A stretch of DNA of 36,243 bases from Fibrobacteria bacterium (GTDB lineage Bacteria > Fibrobacterota > Fibrobacteria > UBA11236): NCBI GenBank assembly GCA_017881725.1, contig JADGQO010000021.1:1-36243 (forward strand), given 5' to 3'. Shown piece after piece: positions 15,999-25,134 of this stretch. How positions within the stretch are numbered: position 1 is the first letter of the stretch; the number at the start of each line of letters is the position of its first letter. Below the pieces are notes generated by a model that saw nothing but the letters and a program-made list of their open reading frames with translations, did not search any database and was not told the DNA's origin. A program made the position numbers and the translations under genes.

Positions 15999-18659
15999 AT
16001 GGAAGTCATTTTCATTTTCATACTTGCTTGCGCCGCCTTCTTTTTCTTTCTCAAATGGCAGCAAGCCGCCGAAAACTCCGGCCGATCCGAGGCGAAAACG
16101 GGAGCGCGCTCCAATCCCGATCCCATTCTCCTTGCCCTGCAGCGTATCGAAAACAAGGTCGACTCCCTGGCCCTGGACCGGAAGTTCGCGGCCGAACCGG
16201 TCCCCGTTCGCGAAGCGGCCGGTCCAGCCCGCGTAGCGGCCGGTTCCGAACCCACCGTAACATCCAAGGTACCTGAAGCGTCCGCGATACCCCCTTTGAC
16301 ATCCGAACCCGTCCCGGATGCCGTATCCGCTCCGAGCGCCAAGCCTGGCATCCTGTTCCCTGTCGAACCTCCCCGGACCACAGCCTTCGAAAGGCCCTCC
16401 TTCCCAGAGCCCCAGTCGCAGTGGGAAGCCAAGCGGTCCGCCTGGGAAAATGAGGCGCGCCTGATCCTGGGACGCATCTGGTCGTGGGTGCTGGTCGGCG
16501 AAGAGTTCCGCCCCAAGGGCGTATCCTTGGAATTCGCCATGGCCGGAACCTGGCTCATGCGCGTGGGCGTGGTGGTCCTGGTTTCCTGCGTGGTGTGGTT
16601 CCTGAAATGGTCCATGGTACACGGAATCCTGGGTCCCAGCGGTCGGGTCGGATTGTCCTTCGCCGCCGGCGTCGGTCTCACGGGCTTCGGCTTTCGGCTA
16701 ATGGGCAAGCGCTATCAGGTGATGGGCCAAGGCCTGATGGGCGGCGGCATAGCCGCGTTGTATTTCGCGGCCTACGCATCCGGACCTCTATACCATTTGC
16801 TGCCGCAACTCGCCTGCTTCGCGATGATGGCACTCATCACCCTGGCCGGATGCGTGCTGGCGGCGGGCACGCGTTCCCAGGTTACGGCCATCCTGGCCAT
16901 GATGGGCGGCTATGCGACTCCGGTGCTTCTCAGCACGGGGGTGGCGAACTTCCCCGGCCTCTTCGCCTACATGTTCCTGTTGGGCGGCGGCATCCTGGGC
17001 CTGGCCATCTACCGGAATTGGCGGCTGTTGCATTACCTGGCTTTCGCGGCCCACTGGATCCTGGTCTTCGGAAGCCTGCGCGCCTACCATCAAACGGAGC
17101 ATTTCTCCGTCGTGCTCCCCTTCCTCATTCTCTTCTTCGCGCAACAACATGGAGTGAGCGTGGGATACGCGTTCCGCCGGGCCGTGCCCATCAGCATCCT
17201 GGAAGCCGTTCAGCAATTCCTGCATGCGGGACTGTTCGCCGGCCTCGGGTATCAATTGATCCTGGACGCCGCCGGACGGCCCTGGCCCGCCTTGCTCGCC
17301 ATCGGCCTCGCCGTCGTGTTCATCCTCCAGACCCTGGCGGTATTGAAGCGCATGCCCACCGATCGCCTATCGCTTTCCGTTTCCCTGGGACTGTCCGGAT
17401 TCTTCACGGCCTGGAGCGTTCCCCTGCTTTTCAACGGGTCGAGCCTCACGGTGGCTTGGTCGCTGATGGCCCTGGCCTGGCTGTGGGCCGGTCTGCGCAT
17501 CGGTAGCAAGCTGCTCGTGCTGGGATCACAAATCCTTTTCCTCCTGGCGGGCGCGCGCCTGGGCGCTTTCGATTTCACCAACGCCTACTTTAACACCCAC
17601 TTCAACGGCGCTGCGGGCGGAATCGGGTCGGAGGATTTTTCCGGATATCTGAAGGGCTTGTCCCTGCGCCTGATCAATTTCGGCGTGTTCATCGGCAGCC
17701 TGTTCATCGCGGCCCGGCTCTACCGTAACCGCCCCGTTACGGAGTCCCTGGACAGGACGGGACTGCATGTTGCCCCTGAGGCGGACCTGCCGTTCCCGAC
17801 TCCGTTCCAAACGGCCGGCGTCGCGGCCTTCGCAATTGGCTTCCTGTTCCTCTTCGTCGTCGTGCATTTCGAGGCCACCCGCCTGCTCGGTTTCCTTCCC
17901 ATCCTGCAGGCTCCGGGGACTATCCTGGTCTGGAGCGCGTTCGCGGGATATCTCGCCTTCCGCTTCCGGAAATCCGCATCGCCCAATCTGGGTCTGATCA
18001 TCGGGGCGGCCCTGGCCTTGGTCTGCCTGCGCATGGCGCTTGTCGATTGGGTGGCGATGGGTTTCGACGGCACCAATTGGCGCTTCGCCGATGCCGGGCT
18101 GCAACTGGCTTTCCGTTCCCTCGCCCATGGCGCGCTGGGCTTCCTGTTATGGAGCCTGGGCCGGGGACGATTCGGATTGTCCGCCGCTCCCGCGATGGCG
18201 CGCGGCTATCGGATCGCGGCCGTGTCCTTGCTCTTCCTGGTCATCACTTTGGAAACCCGCACCGTGTCCGCCGCCTTCGTTCCGGGGTTCCAATCCGGCG
18301 CGCTCTCCATCGTCTGGGCCTTGTTCGCCATGGGCCTGGTGGCGGGGGGATTGCGCGTGAACGATCGCATGGCCCGCTTCACCGGCCTGCTTTTGTTCGC
18401 CCTGGTGGCCGGAAAGGTTTTCCTGTTGGACCTGGCCAGCCTCGACATGATTTGGCGCGTGCTGTCCTTCTTGGCGGTGGGCTCCGTGCTCCTGTTGGGA
18501 TCCTTCGCCTATTTGCGCGCCAGCCGTCCGGAAGCGGGCACGGTGGATTCCTTGGGTAACCCGGATGTTACGGTGTCTGGAAGACCTGATGGAACACCCA
18601 ATGGAAGACCTGATGGAAAACCGGACAGGTCCGAGGTGACGGAAAAGGAGAAGCAATAA
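15999..18659 (+). CDS. DUF2339 family multi-pass membrane protein
   Basis: The 886-residue product begins with an N-terminal anchor (VIFIFILACAAFFFFLKW), then a periplasmic or cytoplasmic Pro/Ala-rich linker to about 165. From there to about 845 it is a chain of roughly twenty or more membrane helices. GSWL-like openings and Gly-rich turns typical of DUF2339 are present (LMRVGVVVLVSCVVWFLKW, then RVGLSFAAGVGLTGFGFRLMG and GGGIAALYFAAYA). The tail is a hydrophilic Asp/Gly/Pro repeat (DGTPNGRPDGKPD). Its TAA shares a base with the next start (TAATG), and AAGGAG lies upstream, so it is coupled to the DUF3999 gene. The pair is widespread; its function is unknown and an envelope or polysaccharide-related role is only guessed. 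Confidence 0.9.
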   Translation: MEVIFIFILACAAFFFFLKWQQAAENSGRSEAKTGARSNPDPILLALQRIENKVDSLALDRKFAAEPVPVREAAGPARVAAGSEPTVTSKVPEASAIPPLTSEPVPDAVSAPSAKPGILFPVEPPRTTAFERPSFPEPQSQWEAKRSAWENEARLILGRIWSWVLVGEEFRPKGVSLEFAMAGTWLMRVGVVVLVSCVVWFLKWSMVHGILGPSGRVGLSFAAGVGLTGFGFRLMGKRYQVMGQGLMGGGIAALYFAAYASGPLYHLLPQLACFAMMALITLAGCVLAAGTRSQVTAILAMMGGYATPVLLSTGVANFPGLFAYMFLLGGGILGLAIYRNWRLLHYLAFAAHWILVFGSLRAYHQTEHFSVVLPFLILFFAQQHGVSVGYAFRRAVPISILEAVQQFLHAGLFAGLGYQLILDAAGRPWPALLAIGLAVVFILQTLAVLKRMPTDRLSLSVSLGLSGFFTAWSVPLLFNGSSLTVAWSLMALAWLWAGLRIGSKLLVLGSQILFLLAGARLGAFDFTNAYFNTHFNGAAGGIGSEDFSGYLKGLSLRLINFGVFIGSLFIAARLYRNRPVTESLDRTGLHVAPEADLPFPTPFQTAGVAAFAIGFLFLFVVVHFEATRLLGFLPILQAPGTILVWSAFAGYLAFRFRKSASPNLGLIIGAALALVCLRMALVDWVAMGFDGTNWRFADAGLQLAFRSLAHGALGFLLWSLGRGRFGLSAAPAMARGYRIAAVSLLFLVITLETRTVSAAFVPGFQSGALSIVWALFAMGLVAGGLRVNDRMARFTGLLLFALVAGKVFLLDLASLDMIWRVLSFLAVGSVLLLGSFAYLRASRPEAGTVDSLGNPDVTVSGRPDGTPNGRPDGKPDRSEVTEKEKQ

Positions 18660-20335
18660 TGGGCCTGCCGATGCGCCAAGGTTTGTGGATACTCCGGACC
18701 GTCCGGATCGCCTGCATGCCATTCGCCTCCCTGCTCGTCATCGCTGCGGGGATCGGCTTCGCTGATGGGTTGGCTTCTGCCTCCGAAGCTTCCGGGGGCC
18801 CGCGCTGGGAACGGGAATTGGTTCCCATTACCGCGCCGGCGGCCGGCGCATCCGACCTCGTCACGACCGCTACCCACGACTCAACCGGGTCCGCCAAATC
18901 CACCGACGCCTCCGTAAATTCCCCGATCAAGGACTCCGCCGCCCGCGTTTCCCTGGGACGCTTTGTTCTGGATTCGTCCCTGCTCGCGCACACTCGGGAC
19001 GATTTCGCCGATCTCCGCCTGTTCGACGCCGGGGGCGAGGCCCTCGGCATTCATGTGCAACCCGTGCAAGGGCGCGAACGCCGCTGTGACGAAACGCCTG
19101 TGCCCATGAAGCGCGTAAGCCTACAGGTACTGGGTGATACCGCTTTTGAGGCAGTGTTCCTGGCGGAGGATCCCGCGCGCCTGCCGAACCGGATTTTCAT
19201 TTCCGTCGAGGACAAGGATTTCGAAATCTCCTTGTCTTTGTGGACCGCTCCGAATGCGCCGACGGGCAGCCTGGCCACACGCGCCAGGCCTGGATTCACG
19301 GGCCGCACGGACCGCACGAGCCGGGACGGCTGGACGCCTCGGCTGAACAACGTCCCCTTGTTCGATTATTCCCGCTTCGTGGATTTGCGGCGAGAAGACG
19401 CGCGCTGGCCCGCTGGCCCGGATCGCGCGGTCCGCCTGCACGTGGTCGGCCTGACCCAGATGCAACGCTCCCTGGTCTCGACGCTTTCCGGCCAGGTGGG
19501 CCGTCCCGGAGAGGAATCCTTCCAGATGGAACGGAAGCTCCTGCGCGTGGACGCGATTTCCTTCAGCGGTGAAGTCTGCGCGGACCACCCGGGAGGTAAC
19601 ATGACGGATACCTTGGCGTTTTCGTCCCCGGGATTCGCCAAGCCGCTGCGCGAGGCCGGCGCGAAACGAAGTTGGTTCGTGTTTCCGGTTGGCCGAATTC
19701 CCCTGAAGGCCCTGTTGCCGCAAGTGGGCACGCGCAATTTCCTGCGCTCCGTGATCGTGACCGGTCTGACCGACTCGCTGATCGATCCGTTGGACCCGTC
19801 CGCGCGGCCCTGGACCTGGCCCCGCATCGCCGAAGCGCGCTTGCACCGCATCGATTGGGGTGGGCAGCCCGATTCGTCCCTGCGCATTCCGGTTCCCCCA
19901 GGCCGCTTCGCGACCTTGGCCCTGGGCGTAGCGGACAACGACGATGCTCCCCTGATCCTAAAAGGCATGGACGCGGAAGCGGATCGGCTGGAGGCCTTGT
20001 TTCCGCTCCGGGAAAATTCAAGCGAGGAAAATGCAAACCGGGACAAGCAAACCGCCGCGGACAGGTACCTCCTGCGTTACGGGGATCCCGGCGCCGAACC
20101 CGTGCATTTCGATTTCGAGTCCCTGCTGGAAAGCCATCCGCAATCCGTCCCTGCCGCGTTCGCGGGCTTCAAGGCGGGATCGCCCCGGGCGCTCCGACAG
20201 ACGCAGGCAGTTACGGCCTTCCGGTTCCCTTGGCTGACCGGGCAATTGATCCTGACCCTGGGATTGGCTTTGGCCATCGCGGGTTTGATGGCGCTGGTTT
20301 TCCTGGTGGCGCGTAAAGCGGAGAAGCAAGCTTAA
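18659..20335 (+). CDS. DUF3999 family exported, membrane-anchored protein
   Basis: The 558-residue product has a signal peptide (about residues 15-42), a large extracytoplasmic beta-rich region and one C-terminal helix (about 531-553, GQLILTLGLALAIAGLMALVF) with a basic tail. The opening of the mature part (RFVLDSSLLAHTRDDFADLRLFDAGGEALG) is the DUF3999 hallmark. It overlaps the DUF2339 gene as TAATG and so is its translational partner, an arrangement known from many Gram-negative genomes. The two probably form one envelope complex; substrate unknown. A 7-base inverted repeat (CAAGCAA/TTGCTTG) lies about 55 bases after the stop but has no convincing T tract. Confidence 0.85.
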   Translation: MGLPMRQGLWILRTVRIACMPFASLLVIAAGIGFADGLASASEASGGPRWERELVPITAPAAGASDLVTTATHDSTGSAKSTDASVNSPIKDSAARVSLGRFVLDSSLLAHTRDDFADLRLFDAGGEALGIHVQPVQGRERRCDETPVPMKRVSLQVLGDTAFEAVFLAEDPARLPNRIFISVEDKDFEISLSLWTAPNAPTGSLATRARPGFTGRTDRTSRDGWTPRLNNVPLFDYSRFVDLRREDARWPAGPDRAVRLHVVGLTQMQRSLVSTLSGQVGRPGEESFQMERKLLRVDAISFSGEVCADHPGGNMTDTLAFSSPGFAKPLREAGAKRSWFVFPVGRIPLKALLPQVGTRNFLRSVIVTGLTDSLIDPLDPSARPWTWPRIAEARLHRIDWGGQPDSSLRIPVPPGRFATLALGVADNDDAPLILKGMDAEADRLEALFPLRENSSEENANRDKQTAADRYLLRYGDPGAEPVHFDFESLLESHPQSVPAAFAGFKAGSPRALRQTQAVTAFRFPWLTGQLILTLGLALAIAGLMALVFLVARKAEKQA

Positions 20336-20471
20336 GCCGGTACCCTATCCAGTCCCGGATTGGGCGTCAAATTCTTGGGCTCCACCCTGGCAAGCAAGTT
20401 GCTTGTCCTTACTCCTTAGCCTGCGATACGCGATAATACCCGCGAATTCCAAGGCCAGGAGGCTATTCCGC

Positions 20472-20570
20472 ATGGACCGCTCCGAATTTGCCAAGCAAAA
20501 CCTGATCGCCTTCCTCGCCTTTGCGCTCCTTGCGCGACTTCTCGATGAGGTGGAAGGGAGGGCATCATGA
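20472..20570 (+). CDS. Small 32-residue ORF coupled to the SGNH-like gene
   Basis: ATG at 20472 has a perfect AGGAGG (20457-20462) 9 bases upstream. The 32-residue product (MDRSEFAKQNLIAFLAFALL, then ARLLDEVEGRAS) has a short hydrophobic stretch. Its stop overlaps the next start as ATGA. It may be a leader peptide that delivers ribosomes to the next gene or a small membrane-associated protein. The consensus ribosome-binding site and coupling make it more than chance. Confidence 0.55.
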   Translation: MDRSEFAKQNLIAFLAFALLARLLDEVEGRAS

Positions 20571-21499
20571 AAAATGAAACCCGTTTAGCCATCCTTGATG
20601 GATTCGCAACCCTGCCAAGGGGGATTCCACTCTCATCGCTCTACCATCGGCGGTTGGCCGCGGAGTTGCGTCTGCGTTATGGGCTCCGATTGAAGGTGCT
20701 GCTCGATCAGCATGAGATCGAGGGCGGCTACGGCGAACGTATTCATCGCTTGGTGGCGCGGGAAGCGTGCGATACCGTGCTTTTGCATATCAGCGCCCGG
20801 CCCTATATCGACCGTTGCCAGGCCTTGTGGCGCGGCGAGGAACCGCTTGCGCCCGAGAGCCTGCATGCGGAAGCGGGAGCGGCGGTGAACGCGGAGCCGC
20901 TATCAAACTTCGAGCCCAATTCCGCTCAGGGCACGCGGCGCTCCATCTGGCGTCTGCACCCGGCGATTCCGTTGCCGCGGTTTTTTTTCTGCGAAAACGC
21001 TTTGGATGCGACCACCGGAGGCCGGGAACCGCGCTATTCCCGTTGGCGAAGCATGAATCTGCTTCTCGGCGAAGCGTTGGGACTGGATCATTGGGCTCGC
21101 TGGGAAGAGGCGCGGCATTTGGATTCGGCCCGCACGGAATGCCGCAAGGCCGGGCTGCGACTCATCGTGATGGGACCCATGCCAATCGCCACGATCCGCA
21201 GTCGCATCGAGCACCGCTTGCTGGGGAAACTTGCAGGTTACCTGGCCCGGGCCGTGCCGCGCATGGGGCTGGAATTCCTGGATTGTTTTTGGGACTCAAC
21301 GGTGGACCCATGCGGAAATCCTCTCCTGGCCGAGGATGGATGGCATCTCAACGCATTGGGGCATGCCCATCTGGCGCGTCAATTGGCGGAGGTTTGGGGG
21401 AACGAGCGCGTGTCCAGGGGAGATTTGTTCATGTCTTTGGAGTCAGCGAGGTCGCGTATAGGTCATACCCGCCCTTTCCGCCGGGTCGATTGGAACTGA
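20567..21499 (+). CDS. SGNH/GDSL hydrolase-like protein, block I not recognisable
   Basis: The 310-residue product is cytoplasmic by sequence (no signal peptide). Near the C-terminus DGWHLNALGHAHLARQL (about 258-274) is a good match to SGNH block V, with the Asp-x-x-His pair. Block I, which should carry GDS with the catalytic serine near the N-terminus, is replaced by LDGFATLPRG, and block III (GxND) appears as HISAR. It may therefore be a non-catalytic relative or use a different nucleophile. It is translated from an ATGA overlap with the 32-residue ORF. Its last 71 bases overlap the convergent PD40 gene. Confidence 0.6.
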   Translation: MKNETRLAILDGFATLPRGIPLSSLYHRRLAAELRLRYGLRLKVLLDQHEIEGGYGERIHRLVAREACDTVLLHISARPYIDRCQALWRGEEPLAPESLHAEAGAAVNAEPLSNFEPNSAQGTRRSIWRLHPAIPLPRFFFCENALDATTGGREPRYSRWRSMNLLLGEALGLDHWARWEEARHLDSARTECRKAGLRLIVMGPMPIATIRSRIEHRLLGKLAGYLARAVPRMGLEFLDCFWDSTVDPCGNPLLAEDGWHLNALGHAHLARQLAEVWGNERVSRGDLFMSLESARSRIGHTRPFRRVDWN

Positions 21500-22247
21500 A
21501 GAAAAGCGCGTCTACGTCGGGGTACAGGTGAAAGGCCAAGGGGCGATATTCGTCAGAGCCGGAATTGATGGCCGGACCCAGGTTTTCGGGAGTGCTCCAT
21601 GCGGTTCCCGTCCACGCGCTTTTGTAAATGTCGAATCTGCCCAGTCCGCCGGAGCGGTTGGAAACGAAGTACAGGTCATTGCCGATGATGAAAGGGCAGC
21701 GCTCTTCGCCATCCGAAGTGAGTTCCGGAATGCGTGAAACGCGCACGTCGGAATCCTTGGGGGTACTGAGCCAACCGATGATCCCCATCGAGTCCAAGGG
21801 AATGATGGCCTGGTAAATGCCGTACTTCCCGTCCCGGTTGGAGTGAAAAAAAAAGGTCGGGCCCAACTCATCTTGGGCCGTATTGATTCGATTCGCCACC
21901 GCCAGCACCCAGGCCGCTGGGGGCACGGTGTCCATGGTGAACCCGTCATCGCCTTCAAAACGGATGGCCGTCGGATACACATCGAAAGTCGATCCGGACG
22001 TTGCCCGGTTGGTTGAAAACAGGAAAGACGATCCGCTCTCCCACGTATCCCAGGACGCGCCGCAATTCCAATCGTCATAGGGGCTGTTCAAGCCGGCGAG
22101 GTTGACCGGGCTTTTCGGAAAAACGATCCGGCCCGGGTTTTCACAATGCAGGGGTTGGCAGCCGGAAAACGGTATGAGCATGCCGATCATCCAAAGGGTA
22201 AGTTTCTGCAGAGCGGAAAGAGTCACGATGGTCCCCAGGGTATGCAT
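21429..22247 (-). CDS. PD40 (WD40-like beta-propeller) lipoprotein
   Basis: The 272-residue product has a hydrophobic leader ending in a lipobox-like PFSGC (Cys near 30). Several PD40 repeats follow, as in TolB and OmpA-associated proteins: FLFSTNRATSGSTFDVYP, FFFHSNRDGKYGIYQ, LYFVSNRSGGLGRFDIY and LFFSSNRPGGKGGYDLY. The likely location is the periplasm or outer membrane. The start is uncertain: ATG at 22247 has no clear ribosome-binding site, and ATG at 22190 would still leave a signal peptide. Its 3' end overlaps the convergent SGNH-like gene by 71 bases. Confidence 0.8.
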   Translation of the reverse strand: MHTLGTIVTLSALQKLTLWMIGMLIPFSGCQPLHCENPGRIVFPKSPVNLAGLNSPYDDWNCGASWDTWESGSSFLFSTNRATSGSTFDVYPTAIRFEGDDGFTMDTVPPAAWVLAVANRINTAQDELGPTFFFHSNRDGKYGIYQAIIPLDSMGIIGWLSTPKDSDVRVSRIPELTSDGEERCPFIIGNDLYFVSNRSGGLGRFDIYKSAWTGTAWSTPENLGPAINSGSDEYRPLAFHLYPDVDALFFSSNRPGGKGGYDLYATSLTPKT

Positions 22248-22331
22248 GGAAAGGTAACGAATATTACAACAGCATCTGATGCGACTCGGAACCAGGGTCT
22301 TTGGGATATCGACACTTAAACTGGATTCGCC

Positions 22332-24218
22332 TCATTTCCAATTCGCGGACCAAGCGATTCCTTGATAGATATGGTTAATCCAGAAGGGCGTCGCATAGGT
22401 GGCTCCATTATGGCCGAATGAAGAAAAAAATACCCGGCCGCTCTTATAATTGCGGACCCAAGCCACGGGATGATCCGGTCCCATGGTTAGACCGACTAGC
22501 AATGAATCGGGAATTGAGGATTCATCTAAAGTAAGCAGGACTTTGGTTCCCGTCGTACCACGAGGGTTTGGAGTGGTTTTCCACCACTCTTCAGCAATTG
22601 AAAAATTGCTGGGAACACCTTGCGCATAGCTCTGATTGAAGGATTCCGGATCCAAATTCATGGTCCCGACCGTGGTATTGACCCCATGCTGCACGTCTGC
22701 GGTTCCCAAATAATCAGCATAATTATTCCAAGTGGCAGCCACATCACCCGCTCCATGAAAGCCCACATACCCGCCACCGGATTGGAAGTAACTTTCGAAG
22801 GCCAGCATGGAAGTCGTATCAAAAACTTTTCCTGCCCAGGTCACATTATTAAAAACGACGGCTTGATATGCGGCAAAATAACTTGGGCTCAAATTTTTAC
22901 TCGAATCGGAAAATACCACCTGAAAATTATGATCAACGCTTAATTGGGTGATTACGGTCTTGGCGGCGGCAATCGCCGCAGCATGATTAAACCCGCCCAC
23001 CTTGCTGATAACCAGGATTTTCTTCAATACCAGATTCGCCTGCAATACGGCCGAGGGAGCCGTCAAGGTAATATTGATTTTCCGGCTGAGAGAGTCATCC
23101 ACTGAAATGGAGTTGCCCACGGTTATCCAATTTTGAAAACTGTATTGTTTTAATTTCGCGGTATCCAACATGTAGCTGGTTTTGCTTCCCAGCGCCATGG
23201 GAATTGAATCGATAACGGAATCTTTTCCGGCCAGGTTAACATGCAAGATTATTTTCCCAAGCAGCACGGTAACCGTAATGTGACTCTCATTCGTTTGACC
23301 CAGGTCATCCGTGGATCGCAATGAATAAACCAATGAAGCGGCTATCAGAGGCGCGGCGACAACCGTGTCGGGTCCCCAGGCGGGATTGTAAACTCCTTCC
23401 GGACCGTTCCACTCCAATTTTACTTTGCGGCCGTATCGATCCAAACCCGCGGCATGTAATTTGATTGTCGTTCCCGCGTAAACCATGGTATCTTTTCCTG
23501 GATTTACCGTCGGCAATGCGGGTTGCACGACGACAATTGAAGATTTCTCAAGGATGGCCCCTTTGTCATCGCGTATCCTTAAAGTTACCGAAAACTTTCC
23601 CGACTTGACAAAGCGATGTGATCTGGAAATATCCACGTCTGCGGCGTTCGCATCGGTGGAATCATCATAAATGCTGTCTCCCTCGTAGTCCCAGGAATAT
23701 TTAACAACCTTACCGTCCGCGTCCATGCCGTGAGCGGTAAAAAGCAAGGTGTCGCCAATGACGCAGGTGATTTTATCGACCGTCAAGGTTGTTATTTGCG
23801 GAGGTAAATTTGCCGCAGGGGAGTTAACCGTAATCACTTTATCATCGGTGGTTTGGTTCCCATCATCGTCGGTTACTCTTAAGGTGCAAGTCAATTGCCC
23901 GACACCATTGGCGGTTATCGTCGTATCAATTTTTGAAACCGTGACAAAGGCGGAATTCCCGATTTTCCATTCGCGTTTCACGATTTGTCCCATTTGATCC
24001 GACGCATCCACATGCAGCAAAACCGATGCGCCGGTAATGACCGTGGTATCATCTCCGGCATTCGCTTTAGGAGGATCCAATAAAACATGAATGACGGCCG
24101 TATCGGAAACTGTCGCGCTCGAATCATCCTTGACATTTAAAATCAATTTGAAAGTTCCTGAATCGGGGTAGCTTTTTGAAAACTGAATCTTGGTTGTCGG
24201 CGCATTGGGGTTCACCAC
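22332..24218 (-). CDS. PKD repeats plus ThuA-like domain protein, N-terminus missing
   Basis: The 628-codon reading opens in the middle of a PKD domain (SKSYPDSGTFKLILNVKDD is the usual second half). It continues with about three more PKD-like domains, each with VTDDDGN- or IRDDKG-type strands, to about residue 330. From about 400 to the end it is a ThuA-like (class I glutamine amidotransferase-like) domain: KILVISKVGGFNH, GGGYVGFHGAGD, HPVAWVRNYKSGRVFFSSFGH. There is no signal peptide, although these domains are extracellular in other proteins. The GTG at 24218 overlaps the stop of the preceding truncated gene (GTGGTGA). I read this as the 3' part of a larger secreted protein joined to another gene's 5' part. 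Confidence 0.75.
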   Translation of the reverse strand: MVNPNAPTTKIQFSKSYPDSGTFKLILNVKDDSSATVSDTAVIHVLLDPPKANAGDDTTVITGASVLLHVDASDQMGQIVKREWKIGNSAFVTVSKIDTTITANGVGQLTCTLRVTDDDGNQTTDDKVITVNSPAANLPPQITTLTVDKITCVIGDTLLFTAHGMDADGKVVKYSWDYEGDSIYDDSTDANAADVDISRSHRFVKSGKFSVTLRIRDDKGAILEKSSIVVVQPALPTVNPGKDTMVYAGTTIKLHAAGLDRYGRKVKLEWNGPEGVYNPAWGPDTVVAAPLIAASLVYSLRSTDDLGQTNESHITVTVLLGKIILHVNLAGKDSVIDSIPMALGSKTSYMLDTAKLKQYSFQNWITVGNSISVDDSLSRKINITLTAPSAVLQANLVLKKILVISKVGGFNHAAAIAAAKTVITQLSVDHNFQVVFSDSSKNLSPSYFAAYQAVVFNNVTWAGKVFDTTSMLAFESYFQSGGGYVGFHGAGDVAATWNNYADYLGTADVQHGVNTTVGTMNLDPESFNQSYAQGVPSNFSIAEEWWKTTPNPRGTTGTKVLLTLDESSIPDSLLVGLTMGPDHPVAWVRNYKSGRVFFSSFGHNGATYATPFWINHIYQGIAWSANWK

Positions 24219-24469
24219 GGAATGTTGGGATTTGCTGCGTAAACGACGCCTAAATGTTTGTTCAAAAAGACGCTGTCGGCCTGGCTGCAGAAATTTTTCG
24301 ATTTGAGAAAGGTTTCCAATAATTGGGCTACGGTTTCAAAATTTCCTTCGCTGTATTCCCAATGAATTTTTTCTTGATTCAATTGGACTATTTTTTCGGA
24401 TGCCCCCAATGCAGAACAGCATGTGATGGCGAGTAGTGCCAAGGAAACAAATAAAAGCCGAGGGTACAT
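24212..24469 (-). CDS. Truncated exported protein (N-terminal 85 residues)
   Basis: A signal peptide (YPRLLFVSLALLAITCCSALG) is followed by KIVQLNQEKIHWEYSEGNFETV and FLNKHLGVVYAANPN, which resembles the start of a secreted-protein family I associate with Fibrobacterota. There the sequence normally continues after AANP for another hundred or so residues. Here it reaches a stop two codons later (IPW, stop), exactly where the PKD-ThuA reading begins in another frame. This marks a recombination or deletion scar at about 24210-24225. The fragment may still be secreted but is unlikely to be functional. Confidence 0.6.
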   Translation of the reverse strand: MYPRLLFVSLALLAITCCSALGASEKIVQLNQEKIHWEYSEGNFETVAQLLETFLKSKNFCSQADSVFLNKHLGVVYAANPNIPW

Positions 24470-24566
24470 CTATTTCCAGTCCTACTCTTACCAGTCCTAT
24501 CGGGTGAAATAAAAAGATGGCCGGTGACCGAAGGCATGAGAATAGGTAAAACGAAGCCCTTTTTTA

Positions 24567-24720
24567 ATCCGGTAATCCTCGCCGCCGAGGCATTTACCCG
24601 ATTCCAGGGAGAAGGCTTTTTTGTGCATGGGGCAGGCATACCGGCGTTCCGGAGCGCCGAAACGATAGATGGCGATTTGGACGCCGTCCACAAGTGCGGC
24701 GCCGCCGGAATTAAGAGGCC
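24567..24720 (-). pseudogene. Partial duplicate of nirD with an internal 84-base deletion
   Basis: Positions 24567-24720 match 26188 to about 26423 of the real nirD at nearly every base, in the same orientation. One block of 84 bases is lost. The loss lies between two GGCAGGC repeats in the parent (26251-26257 and 26335-26341), so it looks like slippage or recombination between short repeats. It is in frame (28 codons) and removes the CPH half of the Rieske motif while keeping CPMH. The copy has no N-terminal part and runs into unrelated sequence on both sides. It cannot make a working NirD. Confidence 0.8.
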
Positions 24721-24882
24721 CATAAGAAGGCCCGCAGCAAGGGCGCCCGTCAAGCCCGCCGCTGCGACGAATAACGCCGTTTAAAAAAAAATCTTGTCCC
24801 CCTTCCCGAGAAGCGTAGTTTTCGATCGAGTCCGAGTCCGATAAGGCTCGTCATACTTCTCCGCACTACTCAGGAAGGCGTC

Positions 24883-25089
24883 ATGAAAAAGAAAATCCAT
24901 CTATTCGCATTGGCGGCCGCGATTTGCCTCACCGGCAATATGGCCTGCTCCAAAAAAGGGCCGGGCGAAAAGGTCGGCGAGAAATTGGACCATGCCGGAG
25001 ATAAGATCCACGATGCCGTGACACCGGACGGCCCCGCCGAGAAAGCGGGCAAGAAGGTCGATAAAGCCGTAGACGATATCAAACGCTAG
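24883..25089 (+). CDS. Small lipoprotein with amphipathic Lys/Asp-rich helix
   Basis: The 68-residue product has an N-terminal signal (KKKIHLFALAAAICLTGNMAC) ending in a lipobox-like MAC at residue 22. A charged, helical mature part of heptad-like repeats follows (GEKVGEKLDHAGDKIHDAV, then AEKAGKKVDKAVDDIK). Such sequences occur in stress-linked envelope lipoproteins. AGGAAGG sits 4 bases before the ATG. It is monocistronic on the plus strand among minus-strand genes. Confidence 0.7.
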   Translation: MKKKIHLFALAAAICLTGNMACSKKGPGEKVGEKLDHAGDKIHDAVTPDGPAEKAGKKVDKAVDDIKR

Positions 25090-25134
25090 TCAGGCGGCCG
25101 CAGGCTCCGATTCGACATCGTCCTTATGCGGGCC

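Noticed and set aside
16484..17506. Plus-strand frame of 340 codons inside the DUF2339 gene
   Set aside because: The Arg/Gly/Pro-rich sequence is a frame-shifted reading of the membrane protein gene, which has a good start, continuous helices and coupling to the next gene.
20385..20405. Terminator after the DUF3999 gene
   Set aside because: The CAAGCAA/TTGCTTG inverted repeat is only 7 bp with almost no loop and is not followed by a T tract.
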